From Chara braunii (lineage: Eukaryota; Streptophyta; Charophyceae; Charales; Characeae), in contig BFEA01000447.1 in NCBI GenBank assembly GCA_003427395.1, positions 903,502 through 935,567 of the forward strand: a DNA stretch of 32,066 nt. The letters run 5' to 3'. Both the position numbers and the translations under genes were made by a program. The notes beneath the pieces were generated by a model, which had not been told where the DNA came from, searched no databases, and was given only the letters and a program-made list of their open reading frames with translations. Of this stretch, positions 1 through 9,511 are shown piece by piece (position 1 is the stretch's first letter; each line of letters opens with the position of its first letter).

Positions 1-411
1 CTCTCTTTCTTTTTTTCCCATTCCTCATCTTGTCACTTGTATTCTGTCCAGAAGATTTGCTAGTTTATGAGAGGACTATGACAAAAAGACTGTTTGCTTT
101 TGTGTCCTTTGTTGATCCTGCCCACAGATGACCCAGCTGTGCTCAAATCCACACTGTAAGCGGACGTCACCAGGGGATGGCCCGTATGTTCATTCTTACC
201 ATTGCACCAACTTTGCACCCAATATTGCCTCTTTGGCTTGTTTTCTGAGACCAGGAATGTCAATCACTTGTTGAAGTTAGAGTCAGTTAATAGGTCAAGA
301 CCCCTGGCGATCTGAGAAATCCAGATCCTGAACAGTTGAAAAACAGAACTGTGGAAATGGAAATCAAAAGTGGTTCTGAACGCTCATTCATTGTGATAAG
401 TTTCACAAAAG
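1..411. other. Unassigned sequence
   Basis: No gene, RNA or repeat that I can recognise. Open frames here are short and show no known motif. Confidence 0.5.
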
Positions 412-830
412 TGTCATGTGCCTGACCGAAACGGAATCCAGCATGGCATCCACACGTTCCCATACACGTGCGCAATGACAAGTGGACTTAGAGAAGAGCA
501 ATCCACACCAAACCAGATGAGGAAAATACACAGCGGAAGCACACAAATACCCAAAATAGAACTGAAATTAGTGAATTGAAAATCAATTCTAATTACTGTC
601 CCTCCCCAATTCAATCAGCAGATTCAGTACACAAATTTTCCCAAGAATCCCAACCAGGTTATCAACACCCACAGACCAACTATTTACAAAGTTTCATCGA
701 AATATCCAGGAGTCTTCTTCTTCCTCTGTCTTCCTCGAGCTCTAGCTATGGCGCCGCTTCCACTTCCAGCGCTTGACCAGACAAGCGTGCAAATGCCACG
801 CACCCTGCTGAATCCAACACGTCACTCTGA
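412..830 (-). repeat. LTR-like segment (left, probable 3' LTR of a minus-strand element)
   Basis: The segment from about 412 to 800 aligns by eye with 3879-4115. Shared blocks include the start (tgtcatgtgcct here, tgttatgtccct there), the stretch around 'gaatccagcatggca', 'caactatttacaaagtttca' and 'ccacttccagcg'. This copy has about 115 bp (roughly 514-636) that the right copy lacks. The partner begins directly beside a tRNA-iMet-type primer site, so both are best read as LTRs of one old minus-strand retrotransposon. The right edge is not defined; I saw no convincing polypurine tract beyond 830. Confidence 0.45.
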
Positions 831-1869
831 ACCACTCATGAAGCCCATCTGCAGATTATGTGTCCACTCAGCAGGGGAGCGCAGCTCCCAGGATGAAGAA
901 GAAGACAAAAACTGATGAAGATGAAGGCCTGCCACTTCGAAGAAGACATGCAAAAGCTGCTTCGATGGCAGCAGCTGCCTTAACCCCAACAGACACACAA
1001 GTAGGAGGAAGTGCCTGTCAGTGCCTAGGGACCACAGCTCGACGCTGTCAACACCGGACCTGGCCGGTCCCAGCTTTGGCCGCTAGCAACATGAAGAAGA
1101 TGAGGCACTGCGCTGCTTAAGATAGCGCAGCTCTCAAAACGAGACCTCTCCAAACGAACGTGAAAGAGAAAATGGAAAAGAACCCGACACTCTTCAGCCT
1201 CCAGACTTTTCTACCAACGGGAACTACAGCCTACGACAGACCTACGGTCTGCTACCTAACACTGGACTGCACCTGTACGGGGAAAAGGGGAAAAGAAACA
1301 ATAGAACAAACAGGCCTACGAGCCTACAGCACACAGCTGCAGAAAAGGACAAAACGGCAACACACTAGACTAAAAGAAGTCCCTCTAAGGGAGAGGTAAA
1401 GGGGTCAAGCCCCGTAGGGCTCAAAACAGCCAAACAGAAAAAGTGCCCTGAGTGGAACCCTAGACTTAGCTACCACTTGGACACAGCGGTACTAAAGAAA
1501 ACAGCCACAAATCAATCTAAGATCCATTCCAAAGAAACAAACAAAACACCACGAGATTTCCTTTTCCTTTTCCTTCCCCCCCCCCCCCCCCCCTTGAGAC
1601 AGAGGAAATTCCCAGTGAGGGACAAGTCCAAAGATCAAGCCCCTTAGGGCTCAAAACACGAAACGGACTACAAAGTCGAACACTTAGCGCACAGCCCCAC
1701 TGGGAAACTGCAATTTATTGCATTTTTACCCTCCCAGGGAGAAAGGACCCACGAGCTACTCAACCAACTATCAGCGGAAGTGGTGGGAGAGCTATGAGCT
1801 GTAGGATCACTAAGCTTCGATGGTTTCGAAGAATGCAAGGACTCTAGGATCTCGGAAGGTTTATGGTGG
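831..1869. other. Internal region of the decayed LTR element, no gene recognised
   Basis: Contains an 18-base C run at 1576-1593 and two related motifs ending in 'agggctcaaaaca' near 1406-1428 and 1637-1658. The small open frames (for example 860-1120 and 1160-1399, plus strand) show no known domain and are probably chance. Confidence 0.4.
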
Positions 1870-2168
1870 GATTATCAGAGTTGATTGGTTAGTTGAATGC
1901 AAGGGTGTTAGTCAGGAAGTCACCTTTTAGGCAACCAATCAATTTATGAAAATCTACTCGTACTGGTTCAGATTATCAGGGAATGCTGGCTAAATGAATG
2001 CAGGGGTATTAGCCCAGTAATCAACTGATAGGTAGCCAACAAATTCTGAAAATCTGACTATTGATGTTCAGATTAACAATATGGGTTAGTTTGTTGAGTG
2101 TGTGGGTGTTAGCCCAGTAACCAACTTTATGAAACCCATGAATTCTGGAAATCTGATCTATTTCTGTC
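1870..2168. repeat. Three imperfect tandem repeats of about 100 bp
   Basis: Units start near 1870, 1971 and 2071. Each begins 'gattatcag' or 'gattaacaa', carries a middle block like 'gtgttagcccagtaa', and ends 'tgaaaatct' or 'ggaaatctg' followed by a short spacer. The units differ at many positions, so the array is old. No coding potential is evident. Confidence 0.7.
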
Positions 2169-3070
2169 TGGACTGGATACCAGTTAGACTTCTGAACTGC
2201 TGATCTGTGTATCTGCAAGCGCGATACGCAGATTCTTCCCTGGAATAGGGTAGGGTCTGACAAGATCTGTATATGGGGCTAAGCCTGACCATACTCAGCA
2301 GTAACGCTTGAAGTGACAGGATCATGTGTAGGATAGGTCTATCTGAGTAGAAAGTTAAGTTACAAACAGATTTGACTCTGGCCAATCAGGTTTAGGCATT
2401 ACTGGGACAAAGCCCTGTGGCTAAAAGGAATTTGCAGGTGTAGAAGTAAAATTCAGAACAATGTCGCTAGAAGTGTGCGACCACAAAGAAACACAAAAAA
2501 TGATTCAAAAATCTAATTTCTAACCAAGAGAGCAACACTCAGGACCGCGTAGGAGAATCGTGAGTAGGATCTGTACTAATCATACGTCCGCTCAACATAG
2601 GTCATCCAATTAATGAGTGCAGTTCGGTGTACGAACACAACCATGATTAAACAGCGAATGCAGCTCAAATAAAATACAAGTGCGGGGAAGTCAAACAAGG
2701 ATGTGAGGTACAACCCACAGCGAGTTCCTGTCAGACTTCCTGTCAGACTTCCTCTCAGACTTCCTGTCAGACTTACCCCCATTAAACAGTTCTTGTCTTG
2801 GCGCTCATTTATCTTCAAGAGAAGATGAATTCAGTCCGATCGGTACTCTGTCCATCAACAAGGTTTGAGAAACTGCGAATTCTTTTTCAAGTGCAGATGA
2901 TGCACAGGCAGGTCAATCGGATCATCGAAGGAATCAGGCTCGATGTAACTACACAATGAGCAGATTTCCATCAGCTGAACACACCCAGGTAGGTTACACA
3001 CAACCGAACTGAACCCAATCTTCCTTTGACAGAAGGATACTCAGATGAGCAGGATCCATGCCTAATTGGG
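2169..3070. other. Internal region of the decayed LTR element, no gene recognised
   Basis: No domain recognised in any frame. The one distinctive feature is the 12-bp repeat array at 2724-2771, listed separately. Confidence 0.4.
2724..2771. repeat. 12-bp minisatellite, four units
   Basis: Four head-to-tail copies of ttcctgtcagac at 2724, 2736, 2748 and 2760. The third copy has c for g at position 6. Confidence 0.9.
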
Positions 3071-3621
3071 TCAGGTTACAGCGTAGTGGTTGTCCCAAGA
3101 AGGGCAATCCTTCATAAAGTGCTGCCCTGCACATCTGAGGAAGACACCAGCATCCTTCCTCTTTTTCCATAATCCGTATGGGATGTGCAGGTCCCTCGAG
3201 GGGAGGGAGGAAGGATCCATAGGGTTACCTGGACATTTGACAAACTTTGGCACATTCTGTTTCTGCGACCTACGGGGGCGCTTGCTAGATCTCGTAGGAG
3301 AGGGGGACCTTTGTCTCTGGATCTGATTGGCGCCCTTGATGGTGATCAGCAGTTCCTGAGCCAAAGTCTGAAAAGCCTGGTCTGGGAAACCTTCTGCACC
3401 TGGACCAGCTGAGGGAGTCGATCCTCTCTCAGCAATGCCTGCAGAGTATTCCGCAGACTCCATTGCGTCCCACCTCCCTTTACTCTTCCTCTGACTCTAA
3501 GAAAGGGAGGTGCTTCCCCTTTGGGAAGTGGACTGGATTTGGAGTTTGGGCTCCAGATCCAAGGCCGCTCTGCCAAAGGCCCTCCAGTCCTGGTGACCTG
3601 CAGAAAATAGGGCCTGTACAT
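3071..3621 (-). pseudogene. Gag-like remnant with a degraded zinc knuckle
   Basis: Two overlapping minus-strand frames (3346-3621 and 3071-3463) join by a frameshift into one decayed coding stretch. The 130-residue frame has a low-complexity Ser/Pro/Arg-rich middle, then a basic patch, and ends in RCAGQHFMKDCP. That resembles the CX2CX4HX4C nucleocapsid knuckle with the first cysteine lost. It lies 240-790 bp from the primer site at 3863, on the same strand, which is where gag belongs. I see no protease, RT or integrase between here and the left LTR, so the element is either non-autonomous or has lost pol. The assignment rests on one degraded motif plus position. Confidence 0.4.
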
Positions 3622-3862
3622 AGGTTATCAGGGTAGCCTGGACAAACTATGTAACTTGTCCTGATCTGAGATGGATAACTTACGGGTGGAGGTTAGGCAC
3701 ATTTTTTTTTTTTGAACTCGTTTTCTCGCCGATGCTCACCAATCAATCAGCAACTTGCACCGCCGACAACCGTTGAAGAAAATGGGCCACCGCCCCAAAC
3801 CGCCAACTGCCGGCGAGAGAGTTGATGGCCAATCGATCAATCCGCTAGATGCACGCGGTTGT

Positions 3863-3875
3863 GGCTCTGATACCA
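3863..3875 (-). promoter_or_regulatory. Primer binding site, tRNA-iMet type
   Basis: The minus strand reads TGGTATCAGAGCC, the usual plant primer site complementary to the 3' end of initiator tRNA-Met. It sits three bases from an LTR-like end that reads ...CATAACA on the minus strand, giving a normal CA terminus. Confidence 0.75.
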
Positions 3876-3878
3876 ACT

Positions 3879-4120
3879 GTTATGTCCCTCATTGAAACAG
3901 AATCCAGCATGGCATTCACACATCCCCATACACGTGGGCAATGACAAGCGGACTTGGAGAGAGCTCCACACCAATTTTCCCATAATCCCAACTACATTAT
4001 CAACACCCACGGACCAACTATTTACAAAGTTTCATCAAAATATCCACGAGTCTTATTCTTCCTCCGTCTTCCTCAAGCCGTAGCGATGGAGCCACTTCCA
4101 CTTCCAGCGCCCAACGAGAC
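3879..4120 (-). repeat. LTR-like segment (right, probable 5' LTR)
   Basis: Starts with TG at 3879, three bases from the primer site, and matches the segment at 412-800. It lacks about 115 bp present in the left copy. Similarity fades beyond about 4115, so the outer edge is uncertain and no target duplication could be assigned. Confidence 0.5.
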
Positions 4121-4698
4121 AAGCCGGTAAACCATACTTGCAACTGCACCGTGCGCCGTACTGTCCGGTTCAGCTTTTCTTGCTATCTCTGAACTTCCTG
4201 ACGGGTAAGATTGGGATGCCATGTTGGGATGACTTGGTCTCGTCCTCGTAAAAGATCCCATTTTCTCCATTCCAACGTGCTATCGCTTGTCGCAGTGATC
4301 TTGCCTCATAGCAGCTAGCCTTTAGCAAAAGCTTTCTTCTTCGCTCCATATTGGTCTGGCCCGCCTTGGGCTAGCCCTTTTGGTTTTGTACCATCTGCAA
4401 CGAATCTTAGTTTCCAAAAAGCCAAGTATCTATGACCATAATGCTACGTTCCGGATTGTTTGACCATCACTACAGTCTTCCCCCAAACAAAACGCATGTG
4501 CCTTATTTATGAATAGAATGCATGGGGTGTGTCGTATTTGTATACAACGCGCGTGCGGTATACTATGGATATAGGGTATCAACTTCTGACCCCCCCCCCC
4601 CCTTCCCACCTTCCCGAGAAAAAAAGGTATATGCCTCGAACAGAATCTTCCCGCAAACAGGACCTCCAGTCTTCCTGCAAACAGGACCTTCAGGTAAG

Positions 4699-4740
<42 letters not shown>

Positions 4741-5391
4741 GCACGCACGCAGACACACACACACACAGACACACACACAGACACACACACACACACACAC
4801 ACACACTGTTACATGCACAGATATGTGATGTTTGTAATAACCGAGGAACTGCAATGTGGCGAAAAGGACTGAAATGGACAATGCGGTGAGAGTATAATCT
4901 CGACAGACAATGTGCATTCTCATACATACAAAAGTGCTGAATAGCGCAGGGAAGACTTAGATACAAAGACTGACCTGACAAGGACTGAAGTAGCAAGTAG
5001 CGAAACAGACTGCTAGAATGTTGATAACTAGTCCAACCGATGGTTGAACTCAGACCAAACATGCATCGTACCCCTCACCAGGTGTGAAGGAGCCTGGCGC
5101 TGCACACAGGAAGAAAGCGCCAGGTCCAGACATGCATAGACGAAGAGGTAAGGATCAGACGAAAGGAGGGAGGAAGATGGGAGTGTCGTTAACACCAAGT
5201 CTTTGTCACCGATCCCAAATAACCCCTCGTTGTCATGTCTGAATCCCAAAAAGTCGAGTCTTGGATCCGATATCACCAAGCTCGGTATCTCTTCTCTCGC
5301 AGTCTGCAAATGCAGTGAAGTCAAGGGTTGAGAGGGAGAGAAGGAGATGGTGGACTGAGAAGAAGAGGAAGAAGAACTCTCTCTCTCTCAC
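4121..5391. other. Non-coding stretch with microsatellites
   Basis: Apart from the C run at 4590-4602, the CA repeat and a small hairpin (cctggcgct 5093-5101 with agcgccagg 5116-5124), I see nothing functional. The long open frames across 4430-5062 are artefacts of the CA/GT repeat, which translates as Cys-Val or Thr-His runs. Confidence 0.6.
4702..4806. repeat. (CA)n microsatellite with GC and AGAC interruptions
   Basis: About 105 bp of CA dinucleotides, interrupted by a gcacgcacgc block near 4736-4751 and by 'agac' units. Confidence 0.95.
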
Positions 5392-5665
5392 TGTTACGAA
5401 CCAGATACTAACCTGTGATGTGGCGCTGTGCTGCAGGTACCTTGAAGACGAAGCTGGAGCAACGGCGCTGCAGGTAGGTACCCCTGGCCTCCGCCCAAAC
5501 TCTCTCTCTCTCTCTCTCTACCACTATCCTAGCTATGGCGCCCAGCGCCGAAGGCTACTAGCTAACGCTACCACTACTATAACGCAGCGCTCCCTCCAGA
5601 GGGCTGCTCCCGAATCCTGAAGACTACAACTGCCGACTGCCTCCCTCCTGTAGGGCGGGCCAGTC

Positions 5666-5673
5666 CTTTATAG
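5666..5673 (-). promoter_or_regulatory. Candidate TATA box of the solo LTR
   Basis: The minus strand reads CTATAAAGG about 430 bp inside the 6106 end and just beyond the 72-bp repeats. It is a sequence match only. Confidence 0.3.
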
Positions 5674-5760
5674 TGCTGGCCCGTGCAGGAGGCTGGTCGT
5701 GCCAATGCCCTATGCGCAGGAGGCCGCTCTTGCCAATGCCTCCCTGGCCTAGACCCTGCG

Positions 5761-5976
5761 GAAGCTTCCAGGCAAGAGCCTGGAAGTTTCCCTGTAGGGA
5801 AACAGGCTGGGGCCTATAGGCCCTGTCAGAAGGAAGCTTCCAGGCAAGAGCCTGGAAGTTTCCCTGTAGGGAAATAGGCTGGGGCCTATAGGCCCTGTCA
5901 GAAGGAAGCTTCCAGGCAAGAGCCTGGAAGTTTCCCTGTAGGGAAACAGGCTGGAGCCTGTAGGTCCTTTCTCGGG
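5761..5976. repeat. Three 72-bp tandem repeats rich in hairpins
   Basis: Units start at 5761, 5833 and 5905, exactly 72 bp apart. Each unit contains three self-complementary motifs: cttccaggc/gcctggaag with a 4-base loop, tttccc/gggaaa around tgta, and ggcctataggcc. Units 1 and 2 differ at one visible base (aacagg or aatagg); the third diverges near its end. A minus-strand open frame runs through all three because 72 is divisible by three, but nothing suggests it is a gene. Confidence 0.92.
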
Positions 5977-6100
5977 CTGTCAGGCTGAACCGTCGGCGGG
6001 GCCTGTAAGCCTTGGATATCAGGCTTAAAGCCCGAAATTCAGGTTTTTGGCCTGAACGACGTCGGGCCTGCAAAATGGCCTGTGTGTGCATGTGCAGCAT

Positions 6101-6104
<4 letters not shown>

Positions 6105-6151
<47 letters not shown>

Positions 6152-6175
6152 ACAGAGAGAGAGAGAGAGAGAGAG
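6105..6175. repeat. (AC)n then (AG)n compound microsatellite
   Basis: AC dinucleotides from about 6105 to 6149, a short ttac spacer, then AG dinucleotides from 6154 to 6175. Confidence 0.95.
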
Positions 6176-6237
6176 GGCGGAACACTGGAGGGCGAACGCG
6201 CTTGAAAACGAGTGCGGCACTGCAGGGAGGCATGCAT

Positions 6238-6396
6238 GCGTTCTATTTGAATAGAACACCCGTCTGTTCGAATAGAACAAATGTGCGTACTATTCGAATA
6301 GAACATGTGTGCGTAATATTTCAACGTGCGTACTATTTGGATTTCGGGGGGCGACTTCGAGAAGTCGAAAGTTGAATAGTACATACGTGCGTTTTG
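6238..6396. repeat. Palindromic short repeats, gttctattYgaatagaac type
   Basis: Three near-copies of a self-complementary motif occur at about 6240-6257, 6266-6278 and 6290-6304, separated by spacers such as 'atgtgcgtac'. The part at 6325-6370 ends in a cggggg...cttcgagaag block that also occurs beside the inverted-repeat element at 10056-10140, suggesting one family of small elements. Confidence 0.55.
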
Positions 6397-6496
6397 TTTG
6401 GAGGAAGACTGTAGTCTAATAGCACCATTTCTTCTAGATAGTCAAAAGAGTGGGTTTCTGAGTAGGAGGTACCATATCTTTGATCCACCTTGTAGA

Positions 6497-7069
6497 TATA
6501 TGGAGAATTGGATGGACAGAAGGGCAGTGAGGGGGTAGGTGGGGGCGGAATTGTGAAGAGGGAAAAAGCAAAGCCTTTTACCTGACTTTTTTTTTTTCTT
6601 CTTTTTAATTTGGACCATTTCTCGATTTATGCGTGTCATCCTTGCGCAGGGGCCATGCTAATGTTCTCTGTATCATTCCAATTTTAACGAATGTCCCGAA
6701 GGCTTCCCAGACCCAGTTCGCTTTGTTTGTTGGCAAGCAATGGATTATGTCTCAAGTTGTTACAGTTCACACAGATCTTGGAACCGTTAGGGTTGAAATG
6801 TTTTCTTCGCTGAAGTAATCTATATGGAGAATTGGATGGATAGAAGGGCACTGAGGGGGTAGGTGGGATGCGGAATTGTGAAGAGGGCAAAAGCAAAGCC
6901 TTCTAACTGAATTCTTCCCAGACCCAGTTCACTTTGTATATTATCAAGTAATGGATTATGCCTTAAGTTGTTACAATGTTATCAAGTAATGGATTATGCC
7001 TTAAGTTGTTACAATGCACACAGATCCCAGAACTGTTAGGTTCAGAACGTTTTCTTCTCTGAAGTAATC
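6497..7069. repeat. Tandem duplication; the left copy carries a U6 insertion
   Basis: Unit A (6497-6820, 324 bp) and unit B (6821-7069, 249 bp) both start 'tatatggagaattggatgga' and end 'ctgaagtaatc'. Unit A contains about 117 bp (6586-6702) absent from B; that insert is the U6 copy. B contains its own 38-bp direct duplication (6941-6978 and 6979-7016). The units differ at scattered bases, so the duplication is not recent. Confidence 0.85.
6586..6702 (-). pseudogene. U6 snRNA retrocopy with A-rich tail
   Basis: The minus strand carries almost the whole plant-type U6 snRNA: the cap-proximal CCTTCGGGACAT, the AAAATTGGAA block, the GATACAGAGAACATTAGCAT core (AGAGAA present), GGCCCCTGCGCAAGGATGAC, and the plant 3' half ending in GAAATGGTCCAAATT. 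A Pol III gene would end in a T run, but here the RNA end is followed by A5-G-A2-G-A11 (plus strand 6586-6606 as T's). That marks reverse transcription of a tailed RNA, as LINE machinery does. It sits inside one unit of a tandem duplication whose other unit lacks it. I saw no clear target-site duplication; unit B has a few extra bases at the junction. It lacks usual U6 promoter elements beside its 5' end. Confidence 0.85.
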
Positions 7070-7215
7070 AATGCTGTTCACGGGTCCTTCAGCCAAATGG
7101 AAGGGAACATGAGTGTCTATTTGTTGTAAATATATGACTTGCCGGTGGAACAGGAACTCAAATGATGCTCCCCAGAATGGAAAGGGAGTCAGGGCCATAA
7201 GGACCTTTTTAGTCC
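7060..7215 (+). repeat. Old LINE 3' end, related to the LINE at 27.8 kb
   Basis: The stretch aligns with 27661-27815. Shared blocks include 'gtaatcaatgctg', 'tccttc.gccaga/aatgga', 'gatgctcccca' and 'ccataaggacctttt'. In the younger copy this block ends at the poly(A) tail, so this is the 3' end of another member of the same LINE family, with a decayed A-rich end. Confidence 0.7.
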
Positions 7216-7467
7216 ATTAAAACAAAAAGGAGGGCGCTTTCTTCGTTCATGCAGCCATTGATTAACTTGGAGGGCAGTATACACAATCAGCCACTGTAAG
7301 TTGTGGAATTTGGTCGGTTTGAGGGCTTCATATTTGGCCCATGAGGTCCCTTTTGTCTCTTCGGTGGTGAGTTGTAGGATATCCTATTATTTTTCCATCT
7401 TTTGATGGGTTGTTTTTCTAAGCGCCCGGACATCGAACTTGTACCCAGTGGGCAACCGAGCTGACCC
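7216..7467. other. Unassigned sequence
   Basis: No gene seen. The T-rich part around 7385-7425 could be the minus-strand tail of the adjacent SINE. Confidence 0.4.
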
Positions 7468-7688
7468 CCGGGCAGCAGCTAAGTGGATCACACATCTAGC
7501 TCCCAACAGCTGAGGTTACAGGATGGCACTACCCATCCCAGCATGAGCCCGGCATTCTCCACCGTGCAAGCACGGATTTGAACCGGCGACCTCGGCCTCA
7601 AGAGCCAGGTATCTTAACCACTACAGCCAGGACACGGTGTTCAGAAGTGGAACCATACTGATCCACCCCACCCCTGCAAGGCTGTAGT
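7468..7688 (-). mobile_element. tRNA-derived SINE, copy 1
   Basis: On the minus strand a tRNA-like head carries an A box (TGGCTGTAGTGG, plus coordinates 7618-7629) and a B box (GGTTCAAATCC, 7574-7584) with normal spacing. The body runs leftward past an imperfect hairpin ('ggatggc...ccatcc'). A second copy lies at 7845-8068 in the same orientation and shares both head and body. Such Pol III boxes and a shared body define tRNA-derived SINEs. No target duplication was identified. Confidence 0.65.
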
Positions 7689-7844
7689 GTCCAACTCAAC
7701 ACACACCACACACAACACCACACGGACACGGCAATTCTCGCACACCTCGCTCTCCCCAATCAGCACAAATCCTTACCACTGGTACTCCCTCCCGTCTATC
7801 TACATGGGCCACGTCACCCGGCAGTTAACAGGTGCTTCCACAGC
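7689..7844. other. Spacer between SINE copies
   Basis: ACAC-rich sequence near 7695-7735; no gene. Confidence 0.4.
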
Positions 7845-8068
7845 ACCTAAGTGGATCTGCACATCTAGCTTTTCAACAGCTGAGGTTACAGGATGGCGCT
7901 AGCCATCCCAGCATGAGCCCGACGTTCTCCGCCATCAAGCACGGATGTGAACCGGTGACCTTGGCCTTAAGAGCCAGGTATCTTAACCACTACAGCCAGG
8001 ACACAGTGTTCAATAGTGGAACCATACTGGTCATGATATCCACCCCACCCCTGCAAGGCTGTAGGGAT
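7845..8068 (-). mobile_element. tRNA-derived SINE, copy 2
   Basis: Same structure as the copy at 7468-7688: minus-strand A box at 7987-7998, B box at 7943-7953 with one change (GGTTCACATCC). The hairpin in the body is perfect here (ggatggcgctagccatcc). Beyond the head the two copies also share 'ccaccccacccctgcaaggc', so the duplicated unit extends past the tRNA part. Confidence 0.65.
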
Positions 8069-9122
8069 CGGGGCAGCCTCATAGGGGAAAAAAAAAAGTT
8101 CCGGAAAAAAAAATGTTGTGTACATTTGCAGTGCAAACGACTTTTGGCTAGGGTCACATCTGAATTCTTTACTGAATGAAAGATGAGAAAGAAAATGACC
8201 GAATCAGACTAAGGCACCCTCACTTAAACCCATTTAGCCCCGTTAGCCCCTTTAAAGCTAATTCATACCTCTCTTATCCCCCCTTGACGGCCAGCACTCG
8301 AAAAAAGAAAAGAGCCCGTTTTCCGGCTCCTCTGGGAACGCGCGGAAGACCCCCACCGCCAAGAAAAAAAAAAATTGCCACACTTTTTCTCTTGCCCGGG
8401 TACCCTGGGCAACATACCCGCCCGGGGGACTTGCGCTGTTGGGCCAGAGGAAACAACCTAGATCTTTTGTTAATGAGGTAAGTACGTTCATGTCACCTTC
8501 GAGTATCGAATGGGCAAAAAAAACACGCCTCGGCAATGAAAACCGCTCCGACTTCAAAAAGGCGACGGAAGTACCGATAGCCATGGTGTCAAGCCGGGTG
8601 TCATATTTACAGGGGTCGGCCGTTGTGTCAGAGGGGAAAACAAAAAAAAAAAAGAGAAAATGCCCAACGGATACTTTGGGACCGAAATCGGTCATTTCGA
8701 GTTGGCGCATGGTTTCTTTGCCGGTGCGAGTTTTTTTTGCCTTTAAGGTTTGAAAACATGCCGCGTCTGCCGTTGTTTCTTTGTTAATTTCTGGCGGCGG
8801 ATCTTCTGTTTTCAGGCTTAGTTTGTAACCGAATTTGACTGTGCAGTCTGTCATTGATAGGGTTCTTCAGGGGCTTTTCTGATACGAAATTCATTTGATT
8901 GAGTCAAATTCCAGTTGTGTGGCTCGAAAATTGTCAATGGCCTGGAGACTGTTACCCATTACCCATCCTTTTCTTAGTAGGAATGTATTGAAGACTGTTA
9001 CCCATGTTTTTCTGAGTAGGAATCTATCAAGGGCTATGAAGTCTAGGTCCAAGCACAGGATATGACACTCTTGGTTATGGTGGTGACCAGAAGGAGGTGA
9101 AACGAGCACTGTAGCTTCCTGA
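8069..9122. other. Unassigned sequence with several A runs
   Basis: No recognisable gene. A 198-codon minus-strand frame (8258-8854) is open but shows Phe runs where A tracts are read, no domain and no splice context; I treat it as chance. Around 8947-9040 there is an imperfect 50-60 bp direct repeat ('gactgttaccca ... tagtaggaatctat'). Confidence 0.45.
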
Positions 9123-9400
9123 TGCTCTCGTCTTTTTTGAAACAGTATGTTCTATAGAGGTCTTATTGAGTTATTAGGAAACCCCAGTCCCTTGGTACCC
9201 AGGTGAAATCTTCCTTTTGTTGGTCTATCCAACACTGTGGGGGTGCTCTGCAACATTGCTGTGCTCTCGTCTTTTTTGAAACAGTATGTTCTATCGAGGT
9301 CTTATTGAGTTATTAGGAAACCCCAGTCCCTTGGTACCCAGGTGAAATCTTCCTTTTGTTGGTCTATCCAACACTGGGGGGGTGCTCTGCAACATTACTG
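9123..9400. repeat. 139-bp tandem duplication
   Basis: Copies at 9123-9261 and 9262-9400 both begin 'tgctctcgtcttttttgaaa'. I count about three differences, so it is a recent duplication. Confidence 0.95.
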
Positions 9401-9511
9401 TAAGATTGGCTTTTCTGTGAGGAAGCGACTATCTTTGTCCGTTGCTCTTTGTTCTTTTTCGCTTAGCCAGCTCTTAGTTAGTCAGCTAGTTGAATTACCT
9501 ATTGAACATAA

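Larger units (their letters stand above)
5392..6106 (-). mobile_element. Probable solo LTR (TGTTAC...GTAACA)
   Basis: A 715-bp block has 6-bp inverted ends, TGTTAC at 5392 and GTAACA at 6106, the usual TG...CA form. Flanking pentamers are ctcac (5387-5391) and cacac (6107-6111), four of five identical; both lie in microsatellites, so drift is likely. Read on the minus strand, a candidate TATA box (CTATAAAGG, 5666-5673) lies downstream of three 72-bp repeats, which would then sit in U3. No primer site or internal region adjoins either end, hence solo. Orientation is inferred only from the TATA-like site and repeat position. Confidence 0.5.

Noticed and set aside
1870-2168. CRISPR array
   Set aside because: The repeats are imperfect 100-bp tandem units without regular spacers, in a eukaryotic context.
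4430-5062. 210-codon minus-strand open frame and its plus-strand counterparts
   Set aside because: They exist because a CA dinucleotide repeat has no stop codons; the proteins are Cys-Val or Thr-His runs.
5624-6280. 218-codon minus-strand open frame
   Set aside because: It reads through a microsatellite and three 72-bp repeats whose length is a multiple of three, so the repeat peptide is a by-product.
6586-6702. Functional U6 snRNA gene
   Set aside because: The 3' end is followed by A's rather than a T terminator, the 5' end is altered and it sits inside a duplicated repeat unit.
8258-8854. 198-codon minus-strand open frame
   Set aside because: No domain, Phe runs from A tracts, no splice or promoter context; a chance frame is more likely, though I cannot exclude a decayed gene.
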